From positions 1,488,001 through 1,552,000 of the forward strand of contig NZ_CP194411.1 in NCBI RefSeq assembly GCF_051603425.1: DNA of 64,000 bases. The letters run 5' to 3'. This document shows positions 1 to 10,003 of this stretch, in pieces. Both the position numbers and the translations under genes were made by a program. The DNA is from Selenomonas sputigena_A. Its GTDB lineage: Bacteria; Bacillota; Negativicutes; Selenomonadales; Selenomonadaceae. The notes beneath the pieces are model-generated. The model did not search any database. It saw only the letters and a list, made by a program, of their open reading frames with translations, and was not told the origin of the DNA. The stretch's first letter is position 1. Each line of letters begins with the position of its first letter.

Positions 1-2217
1 TTATACCACCAGGGTACAAACTACCATGCTTACGAGATGCTCGGAGCCCACTTCATTGAGAAGGACGGCAGGAAAGGCGTGCGCTTTTCCGTCTGGGCGC
101 CGCATGCGAAATCCGTAAGCGTTGTGGGGGACTTCAATGAATGGGACACGCGCACGCACGAGATGAAGAAGATCGGTGACGGCGAGATCTGGGTGACATT
201 CATCGAGGGTCTTGAAGAGGGAGAGGTCTACAAGTATGCCATCGAGCCGCAGTGGGGCGGACCGCATATCATGAAGGCCGATCCCTATGGTTTCTATGCG
301 GAGAAAAAACCCAAGACGGCTTCGCGTCTTTATAATCTCAACAAATATAAGTGGAACGATGCGAAGTGGCAGGAGCAGAAGCGGACGAATCCTTCCTATA
401 CGAACCCGATGCTGACCTATGAGGTTCATCTGGGCTCCTGGAGGCGCACGCTTGAGGGCGAGTATCTCTCCTACCGCGAGCTGGCCGACCAGCTCATCAG
501 CTATGCGAAGAAGATGAACTACACGCATATCGAGCTCATGCCTCTTTGCGAGCATCCCTTTGACGGCTCGTGGGGCTACCAGGCAACAGGCTATTATGCG
601 GTGACGAGCCGCTACGGCGCCCCTGACGACTTCCGCTACCTCGTCGATACGGCGCACCAGAATGGCATCGCCATCATTATGGACTGGGTGCCGGGGCATT
701 TTTGCAAGGACGAGCAGGGGCTGCGCCATTTTGACGGCATGACCCTCTACGAGTCGGACAATGAGCAGCGCGCCGAAAACTGGGAATGGGGTACGACGAA
801 TTTCGATTACGGCCGCACCGAGGTTCAGAGCTTTCTGATCTCGAATGCCATGTTCTGGTTCGAGGAATACCATATCGATGGACTGCGCATCGATGCCGTC
901 GCCAATATGCTCTATCTGAACTATGGCAGGAAGGACGGCGAGTGGCAGCCGAACAAGTATGGCGATACGGGGAATCTTGAGGCCATGGACTTCATCAAGA
1001 AGCTCAATGAGGCGATTTTCAAATTCCATCCCGATGCGCTGATGATTGCCGAGGAATCGACGGCCTGGCCGCTGATCTCGAAGCCGGTCTATATGGGCGG
1101 CATGGGATTCAACTACAAATGGAACATGGGCTGGATGAACGACATGCTTTCCTACATGAGCCTCGATCCCATTTATCGCAAGTGGAATCAGGACAAAGTC
1201 ACGTTCTCCTTCATGTACGCGTTCAGCGAGAACTTCGTCCTGCCCCTGTCGCACGATGAGGTTGTGCACGGAAAATGCTCGCTCGTCAGCAAGATGCCGG
1301 GCGATTATTGGCAGAAGTTTGCGGGTCTGCGCGGCTTCTTCGGCTATTGGATGGCGCATCCGGGCAAGAAGCTCCTCTTTATGGGCGGCGAATTTGCACA
1401 GTTCATCGAATGGAACTACGACGACAGCCTTGACTGGCATCTCGTCGAGGAATATCCGATGCATACGAAGATGCTCGAATATTCGCGGGCGCTCAATAAA
1501 TTCTACAAGGAAAACCGCCCGTTCTGGGAAGTCGATTTCGACTGGAACGGTTTTGAATGGATTGACTGCAACGACAGCGAAAATTCCATTATCACCTTTA
1601 TTCGGAAATCCGACAACCCGGATGATTTCATCGTCATCCTCTGCAATTTCACGCCGGAGGTGCGGGAAAATTACCGCATCGGTGTGCCTAAGAGAGGGGA
1701 CTATGTCGAGGTGTTCAACAGCGATGCCGAGGAATATGGCGGGTCGGGCGTCAGAAACGACGGCGATCTCCATACGGAAGACTATAGCTGGCATGATCGC
1801 GAGCAGTCGCTCGTCATCACCGTGCCTCCGATGGCAACCATCTATCTGAGGTTGAAAGATACGCTCCCTTTTGTCAAACGCTCCGCATCTGACGAGGAGA
1901 AGGAAGTCCTGGTAGTTCGGAGCGTGGAGAGGAAAAAGGAAAAGAAGCCCGCGAAGCCGGCGGCGATGGATGAAGAAAAGCCGAAGGCTTCGGAAGGGAA
2001 AAAAGCCGCTTCGAAAAGCGAGGCGAAGCCGCGGGGAGGAACCGCACTGAAAACGCGCGCCAAGGTCAAGTCCGACGGGGGAAAGAAGGATACGGCCAAG
2101 GCGCATGAGCGCAAGACGAGTGCGGCAAAGTCGGCCAAGCCCCAGCAGGCAGCCGCAAAGAAAACGACAGACAAGCCGAAAAAGAAAAGCGGCACAAAAA
2201 AAGCTGCTGGACAGTGA
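1..2217 (+). CDS. glgB: 1,4-alpha-glucan branching enzyme, 5' end outside window
   Basis: Glycogen branching enzyme (GH13) that makes alpha-1,6 branches. The frame is open from base 1 and already reads family sequence before the ATG at 37, so the true start is upstream. A CBM48-like domain (FSVWAPHAKSVSVVGDFNEW) precedes the barrel. GH13 motifs are intact: DWVPGHF, GLRIDAV with the nucleophile Asp near visible residue 298, EEST with the acid Glu near 351, and SHDE near 418. The normal fold ends near residue 625. About 110 further residues are rich in Lys, Ala, Glu and Ser and look disordered, which is unusual for GlgB. First gene of a glycogen operon with glgA and the GH13-GH77 enzyme. Confidence 0.96.
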   Translation, partial: LYHQGTNYHAYEMLGAHFIEKDGRKGVRFSVWAPHAKSVSVVGDFNEWDTRTHEMKKIGDGEIWVTFIEGLEEGEVYKYAIEPQWGGPHIMKADPYGFYAEKKPKTASRLYNLNKYKWNDAKWQEQKRTNPSYTNPMLTYEVHLGSWRRTLEGEYLSYRELADQLISYAKKMNYTHIELMPLCEHPFDGSWGYQATGYYAVTSRYGAPDDFRYLVDTAHQNGIAIIMDWVPGHFCKDEQGLRHFDGMTLYESDNEQRAENWEWGTTNFDYGRTEVQSFLISNAMFWFEEYHIDGLRIDAVANMLYLNYGRKDGEWQPNKYGDTGNLEAMDFIKKLNEAIFKFHPDALMIAEESTAWPLISKPVYMGGMGFNYKWNMGWMNDMLSYMSLDPIYRKWNQDKVTFSFMYAFSENFVLPLSHDEVVHGKCSLVSKMPGDYWQKFAGLRGFFGYWMAHPGKKLLFMGGEFAQFIEWNYDDSLDWHLVEEYPMHTKMLEYSRALNKFYKENRPFWEVDFDWNGFEWIDCNDSENSIITFIRKSDNPDDFIVILCNFTPEVRENYRIGVPKRGDYVEVFNSDAEEYGGSGVRNDGDLHTEDYSWHDREQSLVITVPPMATIYLRLKDTLPFVKRSASDEEKEVLVVRSVERKKEKKPAKPAAMDEEKPKASEGKKAASKSEAKPRGGTALKTRAKVKSDGGKKDTAKAHERKTSAAKSAKPQQAAAKKTTDKPKKKSGTKKAAGQ

Positions 2218-2253
2218 TACAGGCGAAATAATGCGATCGGAAAGCTTTCGGTT

Positions 2254-2279
2254 CGCCAATCCCACCACAGGGGTTGGCG
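2254..2279 (+). promoter_or_regulatory. Hairpin in the glgB-glgA gap
   Basis: A 10 bp stem (2254-2263 with 2270-2279, one G-T pair) and a 6-base loop lie in the 153-base gap before glgA. No T-run follows, so it is not a plain terminator. It could be an mRNA-processing or stability element. No known riboswitch class was recognised. Confidence 0.35.
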
Positions 2280-2370
2280 CCCGGAGTTTTCCTGGTGAAA
2301 TGACAGAATAGGGAAGGTGTTGCGCTGCGGGGCGGGCTGGAAGGCTCTGCAGTAGAAGGGGGTTCATATT

Positions 2371-3807
2371 ATGCGGGTACTTTATGTTGCTGCTGAGGCT
2401 GTGCCTTTTGCCAAGACCGGCGGTCTGGCTGATGTTGCAGGGTCGCTCCCCAAGGAACTCGTCAAGCAGGGCGTCGATGTGCGTGTTGCGATGCCTAAGT
2501 TCGGCAAAATTCCGACGGAATATATCGACAAGATGGAGCATCTCTACGATGGCACGCTCAATGTCGCATGGCGCGACAAGTTCATCGGCCTCGATCGTCT
2601 TGTCCTTGACGGCGTCACGTATTACTTCATCGACAACGAGGAATATTTCTATCGCGAAGGTTTTTACGGCTATGATGATGATGCGGAACGCTTCTCGTTC
2701 TTTGCTCGAGCCGTATTGAACCTACTGGATGCGATGGACTTCTGGCCCGACGTCATCCATGCGAATGACTGGCATGCAGGGCTTGTGCCCGTGTTTTTGA
2801 AGCTCGAGCATATGGGCGACGAGCGCTATGAGAGGATTCGCACGCTCTACACCATCCACAACCTCAAATACCAGGGCGTGTTCCCGAAACATGTCATGCA
2901 GGACGTCCTTGGCCTTGACTGGAAATACTTCACGAACGGTGATCTCGAATTCTACGACGCCGTCAATTTCATGAAAGGCGGCTTGACCTATACCGATTTC
3001 ATTTCGACGGTTTCGCGCACTTATGCCGAGGAAATCCAGTACGAATACTTCGGCGAGATGCTCGACGGGCTTCTCAGGAAGCGCAGGGAGGACATTTACG
3101 GCATTGTGAACGGCATTGACTATGATGTCTACAATCCAGCGACCGACAAAGATCTCTGCGAAACGTACGATCTCAACTCAATCGACCGCAAGCTGGACAA
3201 CAAGGTCGCCCTGCAGCGCCAGCTCGGTCTGCCCGAAAATCGCCAGATTCCGTTGGTCGCGCTTGTCTCGCGGCTCGTGCCGCCCAAAGGTCTGGATCTC
3301 GTCGTTCGCGTGATGGATGAGATCCTGCAGCATGAGAACATCCAGTTTGTTGTTCTCGGCACGGGCGATAAGGTCTACGAGGACTGGTTCAAGGGTCTTG
3401 CCTGGCGCTTCCCGCGCAAGGTTTCGGCGAATATCCGCTTCTCGAATGAGCTCGCGCAGCGCATCTATGCCGGTGCGACCGTATTTCTCATGCCCTCGAA
3501 TTACGAGCCGTGCGGCATCGGCCAGCTCATCGCCATGCGCTACGGGACGATTCCTGTTGTGCGCGAGACGGGCGGTCTCAAGGATACGGTCACGCAGTTC
3601 AGCAATAAGACAGGCGAAGGTACGGGATATCTTTTCCACGACTACAACGCACACGAAATGATGTACGCCGTGAAGCGTGCGATTCGTGAATGCAGCACGC
3701 TCGAGATCTGGATGAAGATTGTCAAGAACGCAATGCAGGCAGACTTCAGCTGGCGGAAATCTGCCCAGGAATACAAGGCGCTTTATGAAAAGCTTCTCGC
3801 GAAGTGA
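2371..3807 (+). CDS. glgA: Glycogen synthase (ADP-glucose type)
   Basis: GT5 glycogen synthase, which extends alpha-1,4-glucan from ADP-glucose in the cytoplasm. The 478 residues match the family. The KTGGLADVAG nucleotide-sugar motif is at residues 15-24, the N-terminal domain carries HANDWH, and the C-terminal Rossmann domain carries EPCGIGQLIAM near residue 379. The ATG is preceded by a purine-rich GAAGGGGG site. It lies between glgB and the GH13-GH77 enzyme, so synthesis, branching and breakdown of glycogen are adjacent. The adenylyltransferase (glgC) is not in the window. Confidence 0.97.
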   Translation: MRVLYVAAEAVPFAKTGGLADVAGSLPKELVKQGVDVRVAMPKFGKIPTEYIDKMEHLYDGTLNVAWRDKFIGLDRLVLDGVTYYFIDNEEYFYREGFYGYDDDAERFSFFARAVLNLLDAMDFWPDVIHANDWHAGLVPVFLKLEHMGDERYERIRTLYTIHNLKYQGVFPKHVMQDVLGLDWKYFTNGDLEFYDAVNFMKGGLTYTDFISTVSRTYAEEIQYEYFGEMLDGLLRKRREDIYGIVNGIDYDVYNPATDKDLCETYDLNSIDRKLDNKVALQRQLGLPENRQIPLVALVSRLVPPKGLDLVVRVMDEILQHENIQFVVLGTGDKVYEDWFKGLAWRFPRKVSANIRFSNELAQRIYAGATVFLMPSNYEPCGIGQLIAMRYGTIPVVRETGGLKDTVTQFSNKTGEGTGYLFHDYNAHEMMYAVKRAIRECSTLEIWMKIVKNAMQADFSWRKSAQEYKALYEKLLAK

Positions 3808-3814
3808 CTTTTGG

Positions 3815-3842
3815 GAAAGCCTGGCGTTTTCGTCGGGCTTTC
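3815..3842 (+). terminator. Weak hairpin after glgA
   Basis: A 7 bp stem (GAAAGCC with GGCTTTC) with a long loop starts just after the glgA stop, followed by a pyrimidine-rich tract. It could attenuate transcription into the next gene. Confidence 0.35.
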
Positions 3843-3959
3843 TTGCCTTTCTCTCCTATTAATTTCAAGCGGGAAAACAACGAAATAAGTAGAAGAAGGC
3901 GAATTAGAGGGGAATGGGCAAAAGGAAGTGCCCGCCCTGGGAAATAGGAGGCGATATGT

Positions 3960-6900
3960 ATGGCACAGCGAGAAGCGGAACACAACTCTCAGGATGTGTT
4001 TTTCCGCTCACCCGTAGGCCCGGCCGAGGCATCCTCCTCCGTGCGGCTCGGCATTCGCATCAAGACAAAAGATGAAGTTTCAAAGGTCATTTTGCGCCTC
4101 TGGCGGGAGGGATTCGGCGAGCAGCTCATCGAGCTGGCGACGGATTCGGCAGAAGGTATGGAAGAAAGATTTTATTCTGCACGCATCGACATGCCTGAGA
4201 ACGGCTGCCTGCTTTGGTATTATTTCATCGTGGCAACATCTGCGGGTACATGGTACTACGGCAACAACCATGAACATCTGGGCGGCATGGGCGGCATATA
4301 CGATGCCGCGCCGCCGTCTTTCCAGATCACGGTGTTCAACAAAGGGGCGAAAACCCCGGATTGGGCGAAGCATGCCGTCATGTACCAGATTTTCCCGGAT
4401 CGCTTCTGTCGCGAAGGGGATGCGATCGTTGAGAAAAGGGGCGCGGTCATTCATGCGCACTGGGGCGATCAGCCGTGCTACTACAAGGATGTGGACACAA
4501 AGGAAATCGTGCAGTACGATTTCTTTGGCGGCAACATCAAAGGGCTTGAAAGTAAGCTCGAATACTTGAAGGGTATCGGCATTTCCGCCATTTACTTGAA
4601 TCCGGTTTTTGAATCGCCAAGCAATCATCATTACGATACCGGCGATTACCATAAGATTGACCCGCTTTTTGGTACAAATGAACAATTCCAGCAGCTTATG
4701 GAAAAAGCAAAGAGCATGGGAATCCGCATCGTCATTGACGGTGTGTTCAGCCATACGGGAAGCGACAGCATCTACTTCAACCGCGACGGCAATTATGACA
4801 GTGTCGGTGCGTTCCAGTCGCCGGAGTCCCCGTACTACAGCTGGTACAATTTCCATAAATATCCCTATGAATATGACAGCTGGTGGGGGTTCTCCACCTT
4901 GCCGAACGTGACGGAGACGACGCCGTCCTATATGGACTTCATCATCCGCGACGAGGAAAGCGTGCTGCATCACTGGATGAAGGCGGGCATCAGCGGCTGG
5001 CGCCTCGACGTCGTCGATGAGCTGCCGGCGAAGTTCACGCAGACTTTTTACCGCGAGCTCAAGGCGACCGACCCGGATGCGATCCTGATCGGCGAGGTCT
5101 GGGAAGATGCGTCGAACAAGATCAGCTACGGCGTGCCGCGTGAGTACTTGTGCGGGCAGGAGATTGATTCGGCGATGAACTACCCGTTCCGCAAGATCGT
5201 GCTGGACTTCCTGCTCAATTATGTGGATGGACGCCAGTCGATGCGTCTCTTGGAGAGTCTGCGGGAAAACTACCCGAAGGAAAATTTCTATGTGATGATG
5301 AATTTGATCGGCAGCCACGATGTGGAGCGGGCCATCACCCTCCTCGGCGAGGCGCCGTTCTACGACGGTATGCCGGCAATCCATCAGTCACGTTTCAGAC
5401 TGGATGCGGAGCATTACAAGCTCGGCACGGACCGGCTGAAGCTCGCAGCCATTTGGCAGATGACGTATCCGGGCATGCCCTGCGTCTACTATGGCGATGA
5501 GATCGGCATGCAGGGATTCCGCGATCCATACAACCGCAGCCCATACAACTGGCAGAGCCCGGACGAGGATGTCCTCTCTTGGTACAGAAAGATCATCGCA
5601 CTCAGGAATGAGCACATGGCGCTGCAGACAGGCGATTTTCTGCCGCTTATGGGAGAGGGCAATGTCATTGCCTATGCGCGCACGATCCGAAACGGCAGGG
5701 ATGAGTTCGGCGCTCCGGCGAAGAACGAAGCCTTTGTCGTCATCATCAACCGCAGCCGCACGCAGGAAATGAAGGTTTCGCTTAATGTCGGCGATTTTGT
5801 GCAGGGAACGATGCGGGATGCACTGGATCCGGAGGAAAGCGTCACCCCCCAGCGCGGTCTTTTGACCGTGAAGCTGCCGCCGCTTTCCGCGCGGATTTAT
5901 GAAGCGGTGCCGGAAGTGCGCCGTTATCCGCGCGAAGCCGGCATCTTGCTCCATCCGACCTCCTTGCCGTCGAAATACGGCATCGGGGATATCGGCGGCG
6001 CCGCCTATACCTTTGTCGATTTTCTCGCCGCAGCCGGGCAGAAGGTCTGGCAGGTGCTGCCGCTCTGCCCCGTGAGCGATTTCGGCTATTCGCCCTATCA
6101 GTCGCCTTCGGCGTTTGCGGGCAACCCGATGATGATCTCGCTCGATATGCTGATTGATTACGGGCTGCTGTCAGCGCGCGATCTGAAGGTCATGGCGGAC
6201 GGCGCGACGGCCTTCATCGATTTTGAGCGCGCCTGGGCATTCAAGAAAAAGCATCTGGAAAAGGCGTGGCGCAACTTCCAGAAAGCGGAGGAAGATGCAG
6301 ATTTCACGGCGTTTTGCAGAGATGAGGCGAATTGGCTTGACGGCTACGCGCTTTTCATGGCGCTGCGGGAAGATTTCGGGGGCAAGCCGTGGACCGACTG
6401 GCCGGAGCCTCTCAAGAAGCGCGAGCCTAAGGCGCTTGCCGCCGCAGCCGAAAAGCTGTCGGACGAGATTGGCCGCCAAAAGTTCTGGCAGTACCTTTTC
6501 GCCAGACAATGGCGCCGCCTGCATGCGTACGCGCGCAAAAAGGGCATCCGGATCATGGGCGATATGCCCATCTTCGTTGCGCAGGACAGCGCCGATGTTT
6601 GGGCGAACCAGGAGCTTTTCCGCCTGAACGACGACGGTACGCCGCAGCTGGTAGCCGGCGTGCCGCCCGACTACTTCAGCGCGACGGGGCAGCTTTGGGG
6701 CAATCCGCAGTATGACTGGGCAGTGATGAAGAAGACGGGCTATGCCTGGTGGAAGGAACGTTTCCGGAAACTTTGCTCCATGGTTGATATCGTGCGCGTT
6801 GACCATTTTCGCGGCTTTGAATCATATTGGGAAGTCGACGGCAAGGCCAAGACGGCAGTCAACGGCTGTTGGCGCAAGGGGCCCGGAAAGCCTTTCTTTG

Positions 6901-7409
6901 AGGAAATGGAAAAAGAAATCCAAGGGCTTGATATCGTGGCGGAAGATCTCGGCATCATCACGGATGAGGTCGAAAAACTTCGGGACGACTGCGGCTACCC
7001 CGGCATGAAGGTGCTTCATTTTTGCCTCTATTTCAATGAGATGCGGCGCATCGGCTTTGCCGCGCCGGAAAACAGCATCGTCTACACGGGCACGCATGAC
7101 AACAACACGACGGTCGGGTGGTATGCGCAGGACCTCGACGCCCCGGCACGCGCCGCGATTGCCGAACTTGTGAATGCAAGGATCGACAGGCCGAAAGAAG
7201 TCTGCCAAAAACTTATCGAGTTTGCCTATGCCTCGAACGCGCGCCTCGTCATCGTCCCGATGCAGGACGTGCGCTGCCTCGACAGCCGCAGCCGCATGAA
7301 TGTGCCCGGCACCGTAGGCATCAACTGGCGTTGGTGCCTCAAGGATTTTGCGCACGCCGAGGAAGATGCGAAGTGGCTTAAGAGCCTCTGTGAGGACTAT
7401 GAGCGCTAG
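3960..7409 (+). CDS. GH13 alpha-glucosidase/neopullulanase fused to GH77 4-alpha-glucanotransferase
   Basis: A 1149-residue two-enzyme fusion. Residues 1-130 look like a CBM34-type beta domain. Residues about 135-650 form a GH13 barrel with VIDGVFSHTG, GWRLD (nucleophile Asp350), GEVW (acid Glu379) and SHD (Asp454). The second half from about 653 opens with PTSLPSKYGIGDIGG and is a full MalQ domain: GDMPIF, RVDHFRG (Asp948), EDLGIITDEV (Glu995) and GTHDNNT (Asp1047). All catalytic positions seen are intact in both halves. The start follows AGGAGG at 3946-3951 with 8 bases spacing. It probably debranches or cuts glycogen and maltodextrins and disproportionates the products. Exact GH13 specificity cannot be read. 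Confidence 0.93.
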   Translation: MAQREAEHNSQDVFFRSPVGPAEASSSVRLGIRIKTKDEVSKVILRLWREGFGEQLIELATDSAEGMEERFYSARIDMPENGCLLWYYFIVATSAGTWYYGNNHEHLGGMGGIYDAAPPSFQITVFNKGAKTPDWAKHAVMYQIFPDRFCREGDAIVEKRGAVIHAHWGDQPCYYKDVDTKEIVQYDFFGGNIKGLESKLEYLKGIGISAIYLNPVFESPSNHHYDTGDYHKIDPLFGTNEQFQQLMEKAKSMGIRIVIDGVFSHTGSDSIYFNRDGNYDSVGAFQSPESPYYSWYNFHKYPYEYDSWWGFSTLPNVTETTPSYMDFIIRDEESVLHHWMKAGISGWRLDVVDELPAKFTQTFYRELKATDPDAILIGEVWEDASNKISYGVPREYLCGQEIDSAMNYPFRKIVLDFLLNYVDGRQSMRLLESLRENYPKENFYVMMNLIGSHDVERAITLLGEAPFYDGMPAIHQSRFRLDAEHYKLGTDRLKLAAIWQMTYPGMPCVYYGDEIGMQGFRDPYNRSPYNWQSPDEDVLSWYRKIIALRNEHMALQTGDFLPLMGEGNVIAYARTIRNGRDEFGAPAKNEAFVVIINRSRTQEMKVSLNVGDFVQGTMRDALDPEESVTPQRGLLTVKLPPLSARIYEAVPEVRRYPREAGILLHPTSLPSKYGIGDIGGAAYTFVDFLAAAGQKVWQVLPLCPVSDFGYSPYQSPSAFAGNPMMISLDMLIDYGLLSARDLKVMADGATAFIDFERAWAFKKKHLEKAWRNFQKAEEDADFTAFCRDEANWLDGYALFMALREDFGGKPWTDWPEPLKKREPKALAAAAEKLSDEIGRQKFWQYLFARQWRRLHAYARKKGIRIMGDMPIFVAQDSADVWANQELFRLNDDGTPQLVAGVPPDYFSATGQLWGNPQYDWAVMKKTGYAWWKERFRKLCSMVDIVRVDHFRGFESYWEVDGKAKTAVNGCWRKGPGKPFFEEMEKEIQGLDIVAEDLGIITDEVEKLRDDCGYPGMKVLHFCLYFNEMRRIGFAAPENSIVYTGTHDNNTTVGWYAQDLDAPARAAIAELVNARIDRPKEVCQKLIEFAYASNARLVIVPMQDVRCLDSRSRMNVPGTVGINWRWCLKDFAHAEEDAKWLKSLCEDYER

Positions 7410-7506
7410 CGAGCGCTGCCTTGCCTTCCTGCGTCTTTCTGCAGGAAGGCGCAGGAAGACAAGGCGTATGCACTGAATACATAAATATAAAAGGAGAGCT
7501 GGAACT

Positions 7507-8229
7507 ATGGCTGAAGAAGATTATCTCTATGTTGTGAAGAAACCCTGCCCGATCTGCGGTCTGGAGACGCGTGCGACAAAGGTGCGCTCGCGCCTCATCA
7601 CGGAGACCGTCGATACCGATCTCTGCACGCATTACAAGGATATCAACCCCTACTACTACAGGATATGGCTTTGCGAACACTGCGGCTATGCCGAGGATGA
7701 GCGCCACTTCCTGAACGGCGTTTCTCCCAAGGAGAAGCGTGCCATCCAGGACTTTCTGGCGGAACGCAACTCGGCTTCGGAGTTCTCGGAGAAGCGCACG
7801 CGTGATGATGCGATCAAGGCTTTCAAGCTGGCGATATTCTTCTCGAAGTTCACGAAGGAGACGCTGGCACACAAGGCGGGTCTGAACCTCTCGCTGGCTT
7901 GGCTCTACCGTGAAGCCGGCGACAAGGAAAACGAGGACAAGTTCCTCGCCGAGGCGGGCAAGCTTTATATCGAATCACGTTCCCGGGAGGATTTCCCGCA
8001 GGGTCCGATGACGGAAGCGGACTGCATATACCTCATCGGCGCCATTCATTGCCGCCTTGCCGATTACGATACGGCAGGCAAGTACCTTTCCATGCTCATG
8101 CACAATAAAGAGCTGGAGACGAAGGAACGCGTGACTGTGGACAGGGCGAAGGATCTCTGGGCGGACATGCGCGAAAAGATGAAAGAAGAGCGGGCGGACG
8201 CCGCGGCGGAAGAAGCACAGCCGGAATGA
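7507..8229 (+). CDS. DUF2225 family protein
   Basis: A 240-residue cytoplasmic protein of unknown function. Two cysteine pairs (C14-x2-C17 and C56-x2-C59) suit a zinc-ribbon fold, joined by NPYYYRIWLCEHCGYAEDE, which is typical of DUF2225. The C-terminal half is helical and TPR-like. A strong AAAGGAGA site precedes the ATG. Its stop lies just upstream of the TTG start of the next gene, so the two are probably co-transcribed. No enzymatic motif was found. Confidence 0.88.
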   Translation: MAEEDYLYVVKKPCPICGLETRATKVRSRLITETVDTDLCTHYKDINPYYYRIWLCEHCGYAEDERHFLNGVSPKEKRAIQDFLAERNSASEFSEKRTRDDAIKAFKLAIFFSKFTKETLAHKAGLNLSLAWLYREAGDKENEDKFLAEAGKLYIESRSREDFPQGPMTEADCIYLIGAIHCRLADYDTAGKYLSMLMHNKELETKERVTVDRAKDLWADMREKMKEERADAAAEEAQPE

Positions 8230-8246
8230 AGGAGGGAGATATTGTC

Positions 8247-9863
8247 TTGCAAAAGCTAGCCAAAATATTGGCCCTTGTTCTCGTGCTTACCGTTTTCATA
8301 CTGCCTGCTGCCGAGGCCGGGAAAAAGCTGAAGGAAAAAGTGGATGACACGGCGGCGCGGCAGAAGCGCATCCTGTTCATCCCCCACGACAACCGGCCGA
8401 TTTCCGATAAGCAGACAGCCGATGTCGTGCGCGAGCTTGGCTATGAGGTCATTGTGCCGCCGGATGATATGCTTGGCAGCCGCACCGATCTCGGGCATCC
8501 CGAGGAGCTTTGGGCTTGGGCGGAGAATCATGCCTCCGAGGTCGGTGCCGCCGTCATCTCCTCGGATTCGATGCTCTACGGCAGTCTCGTCGGCTCAAGA
8601 AAACACGCTTATGAGCGCGGTGAGGTCATGGAACGCCTGCGGAATTTTGAAGCGTTCCGTGCAGCCCATCCGGCGCTGCCCCTCTATGTATTCGGCTCCA
8701 TCATGCGGACGCCGCGTTCCGGGGAAGCCTCCGGTACGGAAGAGCCGGGTTACTACCGGAATTACGGAGCGGACATTTTCCGTTACACGCTTCTGACGGA
8801 CAAGAAGGAGACCGAAGGGCTCACGGCGCGTGAACGAAAAGAATACGCCTTTCTGGAAAAACTGATTCCGGAGCAGTCCATGAAGGACTGGATGGACCGC
8901 CGCAACAAAAATTTTGCGGCAAACCAGAAGATGATCGATTTCACGAGAAACGGCACCTTTGACTACTTTGTTCTCGGCCGTGACGACAATGCGCCGTATT
9001 CACAGACGCATATGGAAGGCCGCAAGCTCCTTGAATACAGCAAGGGTCTTGGTTCTTCCAAGTTCCAGACCATGTCGGGCATCGACGAGATCGCTCTTCT
9101 GCTGCTCTCGCGCGCCGTCAACAATCTGGAGCGCAGCATGCCGTTCGTCTATGTGCGCTACAACAAGGGCACAGGCGGAACAACGATTCCTGCTTATTCG
9201 GACGAGCATATACAGGATTCGATTCGTTCAGCGGCCGTTGCTGCAGGGACGATGATCGTCGCCTCGCCTGAGAAGGCGGAATTTGTGCTCCTCGTCAACA
9301 CGAATCCGGATGGCCGTACATACGAGGCCAATGACCGTGCGAATGACGGCGCGCCGCGCGACGGCACGCAGTATTTCCTTGACCTCGTCAAGGAGTATAT
9401 AGCGAAGGGCTACCCCGTCGGCATTGCCGATGTAGCCTATGCGAACGGTTCGGACAATGCTCTGATGGAGGGCTTGAAGCGCGAAGAGCTGCTCTTCAAG
9501 CTTCGCGCCTATTCCGGCTGGAACACGCCGACGAACAGCACGGGCTTTGCCGTGGCTGAGGGCGTGCTCGCCGAGCATATGACGGATGAGGCGCGCGATC
9601 GGCTTCTGCTGACGCGCTACCTTGACGACTGGGCGTACCAGGCCAATGTGCGCAACACCATCGGGCGTCAGCTCGGCTGGCTGCGCGGCAGCGGCGTTTA
9701 CGCAAGCCTCGACGACAAGATGATCGGCGTCCAGTATCGCGCCGACCGCATGATGCGCGAATTCGCTGATCACAATCTTCCGCCCTTGGAAGAGCTGCGG
9801 GAAATCAAGATGGTATTCCCTTGGAACCGCATGTTTGAAGCTGACGTACAGTTGGCGAAGTAA
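8247..9863 (+). CDS. DUF4127 family exported protein
   Basis: DUF4127 protein of unknown function, recognised by RILFIPHDNRPIS near the N-terminus, then SSDSMLYGSLVGSR and DDNAPYSQTH. I place the start at TTG 8247 because AGGAGGGA (8230-8237) is correctly spaced for it. The in-frame ATG at 8226 has no ribosome site and overlaps the previous stop. From the TTG the protein begins with a basic stretch, a hydrophobic run (ILALVLVLTVFILPA) and an AEA cleavage site, so it is probably exported. About 538 residues. Confidence 0.87.
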   Translation: MQKLAKILALVLVLTVFILPAAEAGKKLKEKVDDTAARQKRILFIPHDNRPISDKQTADVVRELGYEVIVPPDDMLGSRTDLGHPEELWAWAENHASEVGAAVISSDSMLYGSLVGSRKHAYERGEVMERLRNFEAFRAAHPALPLYVFGSIMRTPRSGEASGTEEPGYYRNYGADIFRYTLLTDKKETEGLTARERKEYAFLEKLIPEQSMKDWMDRRNKNFAANQKMIDFTRNGTFDYFVLGRDDNAPYSQTHMEGRKLLEYSKGLGSSKFQTMSGIDEIALLLLSRAVNNLERSMPFVYVRYNKGTGGTTIPAYSDEHIQDSIRSAAVAAGTMIVASPEKAEFVLLVNTNPDGRTYEANDRANDGAPRDGTQYFLDLVKEYIAKGYPVGIADVAYANGSDNALMEGLKREELLFKLRAYSGWNTPTNSTGFAVAEGVLAEHMTDEARDRLLLTRYLDDWAYQANVRNTIGRQLGWLRGSGVYASLDDKMIGVQYRADRMMREFADHNLPPLEELREIKMVFPWNRMFEADVQLAK

Positions 9864-9942
9864 GCTGCACGAACAAACGTCCGGAAAGCGGACATGGTGC
9901 GCCTCTTGTACAGAAACCTATAAAAGGACGAAAGACAATAGC

Positions 9943-9996
9943 AAAAAGCGGGGCAGCGGCATGCACTCGAAAGAGTGTGCCGCTGCCCCGCTTTTT
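9943..9996. terminator. Bidirectional terminator between the DUF4127 gene and serC
   Basis: A long GC-rich hairpin, AAAAAGCGGGGCAGCGGCA paired with its complement, with a 2-base bulge and GAAA loop. It is flanked by A5 and T5, so it can end transcripts from both converging genes. Confidence 0.85.
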
Positions 9997-10003
9997 GGCG
10001 TAT

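Noticed and set aside
2218..2370. Riboswitch in the glgB-glgA gap
   Set aside because: A hairpin and AATAGGGAA recall part of cobalamin riboswitches, but the B12 box and the overall order do not match.
1..2541. Very long antisense open frame opposite glgB
   Set aside because: It runs opposite a gene with intact catalytic motifs and shows no family resemblance; GC-rich codon bias produces such antisense frames here.
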